Shown here one piece after another: positions 35,684-44,501 of a stretch of 64,000 bases of DNA. A program made the translations under genes and the position numbers. Numbering within the stretch: the first letter of the stretch is position 1; each line of letters opens with the position of its first letter. Origin of the DNA: UBA4416 sp020846025 (lineage in GTDB: Bacteria; Bacteroidota; Bacteroidia; B-17B0; Aurantibacillaceae); NCBI GenBank assembly GCA_963169295.1, contig CAUJDD010000015.1, forward strand, positions 33,246-97,245, given 5' to 3'. The notes under the pieces were generated by a model. It searched no databases, was not told where the DNA came from, and saw only the letters and a list, made by a program, of their open reading frames with translations.

Positions 35684-36637
35684 TTAGAAAGATGGACAAC
35701 TAATAGTTCTATATTTCTTCTTTTTTGGACGACACTCGAACTGGATTTGCATGGAAACCTCATGTGAACCAGCAGTGTTACTTGCTAATCTTGAGATAGT
35801 TACGTCATAACTATACCCAACTTTAAAATGATCGGTTTGTACGCCTAATAAAACAATAAAAGCATCGGCATTACGATACCATAATCCTCCCACAAAACTT
35901 CCTTTAACAAAATATAATCCGAGATTAAGTTGAGTAAAATTTTGTTGTTGTTGGAATAAGATATTTGGTGAAATATACGATTCGTTTCCTTTTTCTAATG
36001 GAATTACAGCACCAGCATGTCCAGTAAATTTAATTGGCAGCTTAGACGGCCCTAATAATCCTTCATCTGGTTGAGTAATATGATTTGCTGCAAAACCAAA
36101 GAAATAACGTTTGCTATATCCTAAAATACCAGCAGAAAAGTCCATATTTGTTTTCGTTTGTGCCGGAATTGCTTCATTTGTATTCCAAACAAAACCTCTT
36201 CTAGCATCAATCATATCTCCAAAGTTTAATTTAGTGCGATCTAAAGATTTTTGAAAAAAACCAGCTTGTAAGCCTGCTTTAATAGAAAATTCACGAGTTA
36301 CAGGCAATAAGTATGAATACATTAAACTAGCATTAGTAGATTTTAAAGTTCCACGAGCTTGATCGTCTTGGGTAACTAATAAACCTATACCTCCACTAAT
36401 CGCATCAATATGTTGGTCGTATGAAGCACTGTAAGTTACATAAGTACCTGATAAATTTGGCCATTGATTACGGTAATTCATACAAATTCTGGGGCATCTA
36501 GCTGTACCAGCAAAAGCCGGATTTAAATATAATGGATTTGCATAGAACTGTGTAAATTGAGGATCTTGTGCATACGCTTGATTCCAAAACCCAGTCAAAC
36601 AAGCAATGGTTAATAAAAATATCAGTTTCTTAGCCAT
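35684..36637 (-). CDS. PorP/SprF-family T9SS outer-membrane protein
   Basis: PorP/SprF proteins are outer-membrane barrels of the type IX system, working in secretion or in anchoring gliding adhesins. The 317-residue product has a signal peptide (ending WNQAYAQ) and the family opening DPQFTQFYANPLYLNPAFAG. Gly- and aromatic-rich strands follow, such as FSAGILGYSKRYFFGFAANH and FKVGYSYDVTISRL near the C terminus. It lies 60 bases upstream of gldJ and is divergent from porU. A -7-like box TATATTTG (36670-36677, minus strand) lies just upstream. Paralogues are numerous in Bacteroidota, so I give no exact symbol. Confidence 0.92.
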   Translation of the reverse strand: MAKKLIFLLTIACLTGFWNQAYAQDPQFTQFYANPLYLNPAFAGTARCPRICMNYRNQWPNLSGTYVTYSASYDQHIDAISGGIGLLVTQDDQARGTLKSTNASLMYSYLLPVTREFSIKAGLQAGFFQKSLDRTKLNFGDMIDARRGFVWNTNEAIPAQTKTNMDFSAGILGYSKRYFFGFAANHITQPDEGLLGPSKLPIKFTGHAGAVIPLEKGNESYISPNILFQQQQNFTQLNLGLYFVKGSFVGGLWYRNADAFIVLLGVQTDHFKVGYSYDVTISRLASNTAGSHEVSMQIQFECRPKKKKYRTISCPSF

Positions 36638-36755
36638 AAATATTTTTTATGTTAATCTTTTGGTAACTACAAATATAATACTAATTTTAAAAATAAAAAC
36701 TTTTAAGTAACAATATTTCATTTTCTTTGTCGTTTTTAAGCCAGTTGGTTAGATA

Positions 36756-39700
36756 ATGCAAAAAGCTCAAATTTCAATATTTATAAAAAAGTATATTCTT
36801 TTAATACTATGTTTTAGCTTACTTAGTGGACATTCTCAAAGTAATGGTAATAAAAACAACCTAATGAAGGTGCCTTTATCTAAATCGATTGAAGGTTCTG
36901 TTAAAAATGAAGGCTTTTTTACTAAAACTTTTCGTGACTCCGAAAAAAAATTACTACCATATTATTCGGAACGATATGCTTTGCAAGGGAATAAAGTACC
37001 TTTTATACAAATTGAAGCTACGCAAATTAGAGAATTAACTACTTCGGAATTAAAAGAAATAGAAGATTGTATGCCTTATATTACTTCAGACTTTAGAATT
37101 GAAAACTATGTTGCTACAGCTCGTTTCCAAAAATATCTTTATTCTCATATTATTGCCGTTCGACTAAATCCAATCACGAATAAATACGAGGGATTAATGC
37201 AATATACCCCAAAATGGGATTTGAGTAAACCAAATACCAACATCCAACAAAAACAAATTCAATCAACTCAAACATTTTCAGTTGCCAATTCTTCTGTATT
37301 AGCAAGCGGAAGCTGGTATAAAATAGCAGTTACAAAAAAAGGTGTTTATAAGTTAGATAAAACGGCATTGACTAAATTAGGAATAAATGTTTCCGATATT
37401 GACCCTCGTCATATTAGAATTTATGGAAATGGTGGAAAATTATTGCCTGAAGCCAATAATACATATAGGTATGATGATTTATTAGAAAACGCCATAATTG
37501 TAACTGGCGAAGGTGACGGGAAATTTGATGCAAATGATTATGTTTTATTTTATGGTGAAGGTACTGATCAATGGTATAAAAAATCAGGGTCAGCCATGCC
37601 TTTCTCTCATCAGTTGCATTATTTTAGTGATACCTCTTATTATTTTATTACAACTGATTTAGGGAATGGCAAACGCATAACTTCTCAAAACTCATCAGTT
37701 AATAGCCCGAATACAACTACAAGCACGCAAGATTTTTATGATTATCATGAACAAAACACTACCAACCTTGTGAAAAGTGGTAGAGAATTTTATGGTGAAA
37801 AATTTGACATTACTACTAGTTATAATTTTTCGTTTAATATTCCTGATGCAGTTGTTGGTGATAGTGTTTATGTATATGGTAGTGTTTTAAGTAGATGTGG
37901 TCCGCCGCAACCAAATTCAGTTTATAATTTTAGTTTCAATTCTGGGACATTTGCCGTAACCTGTGCTACTACTTCTATTAGTTCATACCTCGCTGATGTT
38001 GGGTATCCTGGCGAATCATGGAAGGGTGGTATTTTATCATCAAGTTATTTAACTATAAATGTATCTAAACAAACTTCGCAAGCAGTGGGTTGGTTAGATA
38101 AAATTGAATTTTGTGCTCGACGCAACTTAATATTTAATCAATTTCAATTTAATTTCAGAGATAGAAAAACTGTATTAGGAAGTGGCAGTTTTGCTAAATA
38201 TATAATAACTAATAATAATAGTGTAACACCCACCATTTGGGATGTAACCGATAAATTTAATATTAAAGAACAGCTTGTAAATATTAACAGTAATCAATTA
38301 GATTTCACAACAACATCTGATTCCTTAAAGGAATTTGTTGCATTTATAAGTGCTTTAACTTACACACCTGTTTTGTATGGTAATATTGAAAACCAGAATT
38401 TACATGCTGTACAACAAGCAGATTACATTATTGTAACACACCCCTCGTTTTTACCTCATGCTCAACGTTTAGCAAAACTTCATCAAGACTATGATTCATT
38501 AACTTATGTGATAGCTACTACTAATCAGATATATAACGAATTTTCATCAGGAACACCTGATATAGGTGCTATTAGAGACTTTGCAAAGATGTTATATTTT
38601 AGGCCAAGTAATCCAAACCAATCCGCAAAATATTTATTATTGTTAGGTGACGGGTCTTATAAAAATAAAGATATAAATGTTTCTGGTAACACTGCTTTAA
38701 TACCAACTTATCAAACCCCTAACTCTTGGTCATACACAAGTTCGTTTGTTTCCGATGATTATTTTGGCATGATGGATTTAAATGAAGGAACTGTTACTGG
38801 TTCAGACGCTGTAGATATTGGTGTTGGAAGAATAATGGCACATAACACATCAGAGGCAGATGCTATTATTTCTAAAATTGAACATTACTATAAGTTAAAT
38901 CATGGGTTTGATCCAAATGCAGTAGAATCATCTTGTGTAACTGCCGAAAACGATTATCCTCAAGGCGATTGGAGAAATTGGGTTTGTTTTTTGGCAGATG
39001 ATGAAGATAGAAATTTACATTTTAATGCAGCAAATACTTTAGCCGATAAGGTGTATAATTTTAATAAACTTTACAACGTAGATAAAATATTTATTGATGC
39101 TTATGTCCAATACTCTACACCTGGAGGCGATCGGTATCCTGATGCAGTTAATGACTTAAATCGTAGAGTAGAGAAAGGCGCTTTAATTGTAAATTATACA
39201 GGACATGGGGGTGAGTTAGGGCTTACAGAAGAACGCATTTTAGAAGTTTCTCAAATTTTAGAATGGAAAAATAAAAATAATCTTCCGCTATTTGTAACAG
39301 CTACATGTGAGTTTAGTCGCTATGATGATCCTGATAGAACTTCAGCTGGTGAGTATTGTCTATTAAATCCTAATGGTGGGGCCATAGCATTACTTACAAC
39401 CGTGAGGCTGGCATTTTCAGGACCCAATGCCATCTTAAATGATAAATTGTTTGACTATGCTTTAACTCCCATGAGTAATGGCAAAATGCCTCATTTGGGT
39501 GATATTTATCAACAAACCAAATCGGTAGTGCTTGGTTTAGTTTATATCAATTTTGCATTACTAGGAGACCCTGCGTTAAAATTAGCATATCCTCAACAGC
39601 GAGTTTACACCTCTACCATTAATTCGCAAACTTTATCAGTAAGTTCTAGTGATACATTACGTGCCTTATCTTTAATTACTGTAAGCGGTTACGTAGGCGA

Positions 39701-40691
39701 TAAGCTAGGCAATAAGCTTACAAACTTTAATGGCGTTGTTTATCCAACAGTGTTTGATAAAGAAAAAACAATTTACACCCTTGGAAACGATCCAAATCCA
39801 AGTACAGGCTCATATCCAGCGCCTTTTATACTTCAAAAAAATAATATTTATAGAGGGAAATCCGAAGTAAAAAATGGAGACTTTAGCTTTTCGTTTTTAG
39901 TACCTAAAGATATATCCTACACATTCGGTAAAGGAAAAATAAGCTATTATGCTCATAACGGAGTAACCGATGCTCAAGGATATTATGATAAAGTAGTAGT
40001 AGGAGGCTCAAACCCTAATGCCATTAGCGATATCCAAGGGCCTATGATTAATTTATTTATGAATGATGAGCATTTTGTATCTGGAGGTACGACAAATGAA
40101 TCTCCAAAAATTTACGCCAAAGTATCTGACGAGAGCGGTATTAATACTATAGGAACTGGGATTGGGCATGATATTGTAGCGGTTATTGATGAGAATACAA
40201 AAAACGCCATTGTATTAAATGACTTTTATGTATCAGATTTAAATACATTTCAATCGGGTAAAATTAGATACCCTTTAAATAGTTTATCAGAAGGAAATCA
40301 TACATTAAGCTTAAAAGTATGGGATGTTCAAAATAATTCATCAAGTACAAAAATTGATTTTGTTGTTGCAAATCAAGAAGATTTAGCAATATCACATATC
40401 TTAAATTACCCTAATCCATTTACGACAAAAACAAAATTTTTTATTGAACACAACCAATGTTGTACAGATTTAAAGGTAGTTATACAGATTTATACTATAT
40501 CAGGTAAAATGGTAAAATCACTCGTTAAAACAATAAATAATGAGGGATTCCGTTTTGAAGGCATAGAATGGGATGGAAAAGATGAATTTGGGGATAAATT
40601 AGCTCGGGGAGTGTATATATACAAAGTCTCAGTTACCGATTCCAATAAGAAAAAAGCAGAAAAAATTGAAAAATTGGTAATTCTAAATTAA
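36756..40691 (+). CDS. porU: T9SS C-terminal signal peptidase PorU
   Basis: PorU is the surface sortase-like cysteine peptidase (C25, gingipain-like) that removes the sorting tail from T9SS cargo and attaches it to A-LPS. The 1311-residue product has a signal peptide ending GHSQS. It has an N-terminal beta-rich part (to about 520) with WYKIAVTKKGVYKLDKTALTKLGI, and a C25 domain (about 560-920) with His817 in VNYTGHGGELGL and Cys851 in TATCEFSRYD as the likely catalytic pair. The C terminus (ILNYPNPFTTKTKF ... DKLARGVYIYKVSV) resembles a T9SS sorting domain. It is divergent from porP and lies 44 bases before porV, the usual pairing. Confidence 0.96.
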   Translation: MQKAQISIFIKKYILLILCFSLLSGHSQSNGNKNNLMKVPLSKSIEGSVKNEGFFTKTFRDSEKKLLPYYSERYALQGNKVPFIQIEATQIRELTTSELKEIEDCMPYITSDFRIENYVATARFQKYLYSHIIAVRLNPITNKYEGLMQYTPKWDLSKPNTNIQQKQIQSTQTFSVANSSVLASGSWYKIAVTKKGVYKLDKTALTKLGINVSDIDPRHIRIYGNGGKLLPEANNTYRYDDLLENAIIVTGEGDGKFDANDYVLFYGEGTDQWYKKSGSAMPFSHQLHYFSDTSYYFITTDLGNGKRITSQNSSVNSPNTTTSTQDFYDYHEQNTTNLVKSGREFYGEKFDITTSYNFSFNIPDAVVGDSVYVYGSVLSRCGPPQPNSVYNFSFNSGTFAVTCATTSISSYLADVGYPGESWKGGILSSSYLTINVSKQTSQAVGWLDKIEFCARRNLIFNQFQFNFRDRKTVLGSGSFAKYIITNNNSVTPTIWDVTDKFNIKEQLVNINSNQLDFTTTSDSLKEFVAFISALTYTPVLYGNIENQNLHAVQQADYIIVTHPSFLPHAQRLAKLHQDYDSLTYVIATTNQIYNEFSSGTPDIGAIRDFAKMLYFRPSNPNQSAKYLLLLGDGSYKNKDINVSGNTALIPTYQTPNSWSYTSSFVSDDYFGMMDLNEGTVTGSDAVDIGVGRIMAHNTSEADAIISKIEHYYKLNHGFDPNAVESSCVTAENDYPQGDWRNWVCFLADDEDRNLHFNAANTLADKVYNFNKLYNVDKIFIDAYVQYSTPGGDRYPDAVNDLNRRVEKGALIVNYTGHGGELGLTEERILEVSQILEWKNKNNLPLFVTATCEFSRYDDPDRTSAGEYCLLNPNGGAIALLTTVRLAFSGPNAILNDKLFDYALTPMSNGKMPHLGDIYQQTKSVVLGLVYINFALLGDPALKLAYPQQRVYTSTINSQTLSVSSSDTLRALSLITVSGYVGDKLGNKLTNFNGVVYPTVFDKEKTIYTLGNDPNPSTGSYPAPFILQKNNIYRGKSEVKNGDFSFSFLVPKDISYTFGKGKISYYAHNGVTDAQGYYDKVVVGGSNPNAISDIQGPMINLFMNDEHFVSGGTTNESPKIYAKVSDESGINTIGTGIGHDIVAVIDENTKNAIVLNDFYVSDLNTFQSGKIRYPLNSLSEGNHTLSLKVWDVQNNSSSTKIDFVVANQEDLAISHILNYPNPFTTKTKFFIEHNQCCTDLKVVIQIYTISGKMVKSLVKTINNEGFRFEGIEWDGKDEFGDKLARGVYIYKVSVTDSNKKKAEKIEKLVILN

Positions 40692-40702
40692 TTATATCTT
40701 TG
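40674..40702 (+). promoter_or_regulatory. Possible promoter for porV
   Basis: TATCTTTG (40695-40702) is an exact TAnnTTTG match, 34 bases before the porV ATG. An ATTGG sequence lies about 18 bases upstream, inside the last codons of porU. This would let porV be expressed apart from porU. Confidence 0.45.
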
Positions 40703-40735
40703 AAGTCCGTTTTTTAATATAAATTTGGAACATAC

Positions 40736-41998
40736 ATGCAAAAAATTATCATAGGAACTGTTGGAGTAAGTTTATTAATTAGCTCGACACTTGTTGCACA
40801 AACAAGTAGTTCAAGTCAGTTATCTACGCAAGATTTGAGTGGAAGAGTAAATACTATTACTACTGCTGTGCCATTTTTAATGATTACGCCAGATTCAAAA
40901 CAAGGTGGTATGGGAGAAGTTGGAGTAGCCACACCTGCTGATGGTAATAGCATTCACTGGAACTCAGCAAAACTGGCTTTTGCTGAAAAAAAAGCAGGAG
41001 CTGCTATATCAGTTACACCTTGGTTACGTCAGTTAGTACCAGATATTTATTTATATTATGTATCTGGTTACTCAAAGATTAGTAAAACACAGGCTGTAGC
41101 AGCCTCTATGCGTTACTTTTCATTAGGTAATATCGTATTTACAGATATAGTTGGAAATACTACTGGACAATTTAAGCCAAATGAATTTTCTTTTGATGCG
41201 GCATTTTCTCAAAAATTATCTGAAGTTTTTTCAGTAGGTTTAGCGGCAAGATATATTCGTTCTAATTTAACAGGTAATTATACACTCAATAATGGTCAAA
41301 CCACAAAGCCTGGTTATTCGGTAGCTGTTGATTTAGGTTTATATTATCAATCTAAAAAATTAAAAATAAACGATAAAAAAGCAATTGCTTCTGCTGGTTT
41401 AGCAGTTACTAATATTGGTTCAAAAATATCATATTCTGTAAAAAAAGATTTTATTCCTATTAATCTAAGACTAGGTGCAGGGCTAAAACAAATTATAGAT
41501 GATAATAATACATTTGGTATTTATGCTGATGCCAATAAGTTATTAGTACCAACTCAGCCTGTATATTTAAAAACAGCTACTGGCTTAGATTCGATTAACT
41601 ATTCTACCAATGAAAAGATTATTGTAGCAGGGAAAAATCCAGATGTTGCAGTACCTAAAGGAATGCTTCAATCATTTAATGACGCACCTGGAGGTGGTAA
41701 AGAAGAGCTCAACGAAATTAATTGGAGTGTTGGTTTTGAGTATTGGTATGCAAACACTTTTGCTGTAAGAGGCGGCTATTTTAATGAATCTAAAACTAAA
41801 GGTAATCGTAAATTTTTTACAGCTGGGATTGGCGTAAGGTATAATGTGTTTGGGTTAGATATGGCTTACCTAATTCCTATTACACAACGTAATCCATTAC
41901 AAAATACTTTGCGTTTTACATTAACTTTTGATTTTGCATCATTTAAAAATCAAAACAAAGAAGAAGCTGCACCAGCTTCCTCTAACTTAAATCCTTAA
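40736..41998 (+). CDS. porV: T9SS outer-membrane shuttle protein PorV (LptO)
   Basis: PorV is a FadL-like outer-membrane barrel that carries T9SS substrates from the translocon to PorU. The 420-residue product has a signal peptide (ending STLVAQ) and the PorV opening PFLMITPDSKQGGMGEVGVATPADGNSIHWN (in two parts, about residues 48-78), typical of the family. Alternating strands such as FSLGNIVFTDI and AVRGGYFNES run to the end. A C-terminal tail of about 20 residues is polar. It follows porU by 44 bases. Its stop overlaps the stop of the converging DUF2279 gene in a TTAA. Confidence 0.95.
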   Translation: MQKIIIGTVGVSLLISSTLVAQTSSSSQLSTQDLSGRVNTITTAVPFLMITPDSKQGGMGEVGVATPADGNSIHWNSAKLAFAEKKAGAAISVTPWLRQLVPDIYLYYVSGYSKISKTQAVAASMRYFSLGNIVFTDIVGNTTGQFKPNEFSFDAAFSQKLSEVFSVGLAARYIRSNLTGNYTLNNGQTTKPGYSVAVDLGLYYQSKKLKINDKKAIASAGLAVTNIGSKISYSVKKDFIPINLRLGAGLKQIIDDNNTFGIYADANKLLVPTQPVYLKTATGLDSINYSTNEKIIVAGKNPDVAVPKGMLQSFNDAPGGGKEELNEINWSVGFEYWYANTFAVRGGYFNESKTKGNRKFFTAGIGVRYNVFGLDMAYLIPITQRNPLQNTLRFTLTFDFASFKNQNKEEAAPASSNLNP

Positions 41999-42888
41999 TA
42001 GTAATTTACTTTTAAATTACCTTGACTTATCTCTATATTAGGAAATGGTAATTTAATGATATTTAATGCGTTGAATACAGTCTTAATAAATTTAGATTTC
42101 ACAGGAATTCTACTTAAATCTACATCTAAAGAAAAGTAGGCTTGACGATACCTGTTATAATTTATTACATTACCTGTTTTATCCTCAATAACAATATTAT
42201 TATAACGCGCCCCTAACATACCATCAGCGCCATAGCCAAAAGCAAAGCTCAACCATTTTGGAAATTTAGTTTCTTGTTTCATAAAACAAGAAGGATTAAT
42301 ACTTAGCCAATATGTTTGTCCATTATAATCTTTCAATATTTGTGTACTTAAATTTTTCCCTAATAAATCAGGGCGATATTGTGCATACGGCGAAGTGTAA
42401 AAGGAAAACTTGAGTTGAATACGTTGTTGATTCCAAATTGCTTTTTGACTGATGGCAACGCCCGTACCAATTGCATTAGCTATCATATCTCCCCAGCTAA
42501 ATCCCCATGCTGTGCTATAAGCATCCATCATCTCAATAGCAGTCATATAAGTAAAGCCACTTAAACCACCAACCAAAATTTGAGTACGTTTTTTATACCC
42601 AGCCCATTGCATATAATCCATCATTAATCTGGCTGTTTGATAATTAGAAAGCACATGACCACATTTATCCATTTGCAACCACTCATCATTATCATCAAAA
42701 ATATGGAAAGCAGATTTTTGATAATCTTTATACCAAGCCTGGTTTAGATAAACTAAAGAGCCTGTGGCTAATGGAATACAAGTTAAGCCGAGCGCTAATT
42801 TTCTTTTCTTAAATACCAAACTGGAATCAGCAGCTTTGACTTGTAATCCTAAAAGACAAAAAGTAATTATGAAACATCTTAAAAACAA
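41995..42888 (-). CDS. DUF2279-family exported protein
   Basis: The 297-residue product has a signal peptide (MFLRCFIITFCLLGLQVKA) and the family pattern: DEWLQMDKCGHVLSNYQTARLMMDYMQW (about 65-93), then GFTYMTAIEMMDAYSTAWGFSWGDMIANAIG (about 110-140), and a C-terminal strand-rich half. DUF2279 (YfiM-like) proteins are predicted membrane-associated or lipoprotein-like envelope proteins of unknown role. The conserved KxGH and ExxD residues are present and look like a possible active or metal site, but this is inference. It converges on porV with overlapping stop codons. Confidence 0.85.
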   Translation of the reverse strand: MFLRCFIITFCLLGLQVKAADSSLVFKKRKLALGLTCIPLATGSLVYLNQAWYKDYQKSAFHIFDDNDEWLQMDKCGHVLSNYQTARLMMDYMQWAGYKKRTQILVGGLSGFTYMTAIEMMDAYSTAWGFSWGDMIANAIGTGVAISQKAIWNQQRIQLKFSFYTSPYAQYRPDLLGKNLSTQILKDYNGQTYWLSINPSCFMKQETKFPKWLSFAFGYGADGMLGARYNNIVIEDKTGNVINYNRYRQAYFSLDVDLSRIPVKSKFIKTVFNALNIIKLPFPNIEISQGNLKVNYY

Positions 42889-42961
42889 CAGCAGTTAAAT
42901 CTAAGCCTAAATTAATAAAAGTTTTAATTAAATAATCAATTTAAACGTATAGGTAAGGATT

Positions 42962-44476
42962 TTACTTAGCCATGCAAAATTTAATGATATCATCTACCAT
43001 TGTTCGATTATTATTTAATCGAGGAACTTTAAACTGCCCACCTAGTCGGTTATTTGCCTTGAGCCAGTTATAAAATGTTCCTTTTGGTAGTACTTGAATT
43101 AAAGGTAACTGTAATACATAATTATTAAACCGTTTAGCTTCATAGTCGCTATTGAGTTGTTTTAGCGATTCATCAAGTACGCTCTTAAAATAATCTAGAT
43201 TATTGGGTTGTTGCTCAAACTCAATTAACCACTCATGTGCCCCAGTATCTTCACTCATAAAAACAGGAGCTACTGTAAAATCGGTAATATGTGCTTTTGT
43301 TTTTTCGCAAGCAACATTTAAAGCTCGTTCAACATTATGAATCATTAACTCTTCTCCAAACACATTGATGTACTGCTTAGTACGTCCTGTAATTATAAAG
43401 CGATAAGGATTTAAATTTGTAAATTTTATTGTATCACCTATTTGATAGCGCCACAAACCTGCATTGGTTGTAATTAACATGGCGTAATCTTTATCTTTTT
43501 TTACTTCCGATAAATGATACACAGTAGGATTTTCATTTTGAGAATCGGAAGTTTGAATAAACTCGTAATAAATGCCGTAATCTAGCATTAATAACATTTC
43601 ATCACTCTCACGTTCATCCTGTATTCCAAAAAAGCCTTCAGATGCACTATACAATTGCATAAAAGCAACTTTATTATTATTAAATAATTGATCAAATAAA
43701 TGGCGATATGGAGTAAAGCTAACACCTCCATGAAAATACACCTCCAAATTTGGCCATATATCTTTAAGATTATCTACTTTCTTTAATTCTAAAATTCTTT
43801 TTATCAACACCAACATCCAACTAGGAACTCCTGCTAAACTCGTTACATTCTCATTAGCCATAGAGTGAGCCATTTTCTCTAACTTTTCTTCCCAATTTTC
43901 CATTAAGGCAATATCAACATCAGGTGCTCTAAAATATTCTGCCCACATTGGTAAGTTTTGTATAATAATAGCACTTACATCACCATGATAAGAATCGTAT
44001 TGACCGAAATTATCTATTTTAAAACTACCACCAAGCGCTAAATTTTTACCAGTAAACAATTTTGTATCATCATTATTTACACAATGAAATGTAATCATAT
44101 CACGTCCACCATTATAGTGACAGCCATCTAAAAATTCTTTTGTTACAGGAATAAATTTACTCTTATCAGTTGTGCCACTACTTTTTGCGAACCATTTAAT
44201 CTCACTAGGCCATAATAAATTTTGTTCTCCTCGCCTAGTTCTTTCAATCATTGGTTTGAGGCTTTCGTAATCCTGTATTGGGACTTGAGTTTTAAAATCT
44301 TTATAATTTTTAATTGCTTGAAATCCAAATCGCTTTCCAATTTCAGTGTCTTTAGCTGTAGAAATTAATTTTTGCAACCATTCTTCTTGAACATCATGCG
44401 GATATTTCATAAAAAGCTCTATTTGATGCATACGCTTTTTCATTAACCATGATGCAATAGAATTAAGTATAGCCAT
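42962..44476 (-). CDS. GH3 auxin-responsive-family protein (ANL-type adenylating fold)
   Basis: The 504-residue product matches the GH3 family. In plants these enzymes are acyl-adenylating amino-acid conjugases; the bacterial substrates are unknown. Family patterns are visible: the ATP-binding AKSSGTTDKSKFIPVT (about 90-105), FMQLYSASEGFFGIQ (about 265), DYAMLITTNAGLWRYQIGDTIKF (about 330-352) and FIITGRTKQYINVFGEELM. GH3-like genes are common in Bacteroidota. It lies 25 bases downstream of the PHP/PolX-like gene, with ispD further upstream, so it is probably cotranscribed, but no shared pathway is evident. Confidence 0.92.
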   Translation of the reverse strand: MAILNSIASWLMKKRMHQIELFMKYPHDVQEEWLQKLISTAKDTEIGKRFGFQAIKNYKDFKTQVPIQDYESLKPMIERTRRGEQNLLWPSEIKWFAKSSGTTDKSKFIPVTKEFLDGCHYNGGRDMITFHCVNNDDTKLFTGKNLALGGSFKIDNFGQYDSYHGDVSAIIIQNLPMWAEYFRAPDVDIALMENWEEKLEKMAHSMANENVTSLAGVPSWMLVLIKRILELKKVDNLKDIWPNLEVYFHGGVSFTPYRHLFDQLFNNNKVAFMQLYSASEGFFGIQDERESDEMLLMLDYGIYYEFIQTSDSQNENPTVYHLSEVKKDKDYAMLITTNAGLWRYQIGDTIKFTNLNPYRFIITGRTKQYINVFGEELMIHNVERALNVACEKTKAHITDFTVAPVFMSEDTGAHEWLIEFEQQPNNLDYFKSVLDESLKQLNSDYEAKRFNNYVLQLPLIQVLPKGTFYNWLKANNRLGGQFKVPRLNNNRTMVDDIIKFCMAK

Positions 44477-44501
44477 AACGCAATAAAGTTACTATTAAAA
44501 A

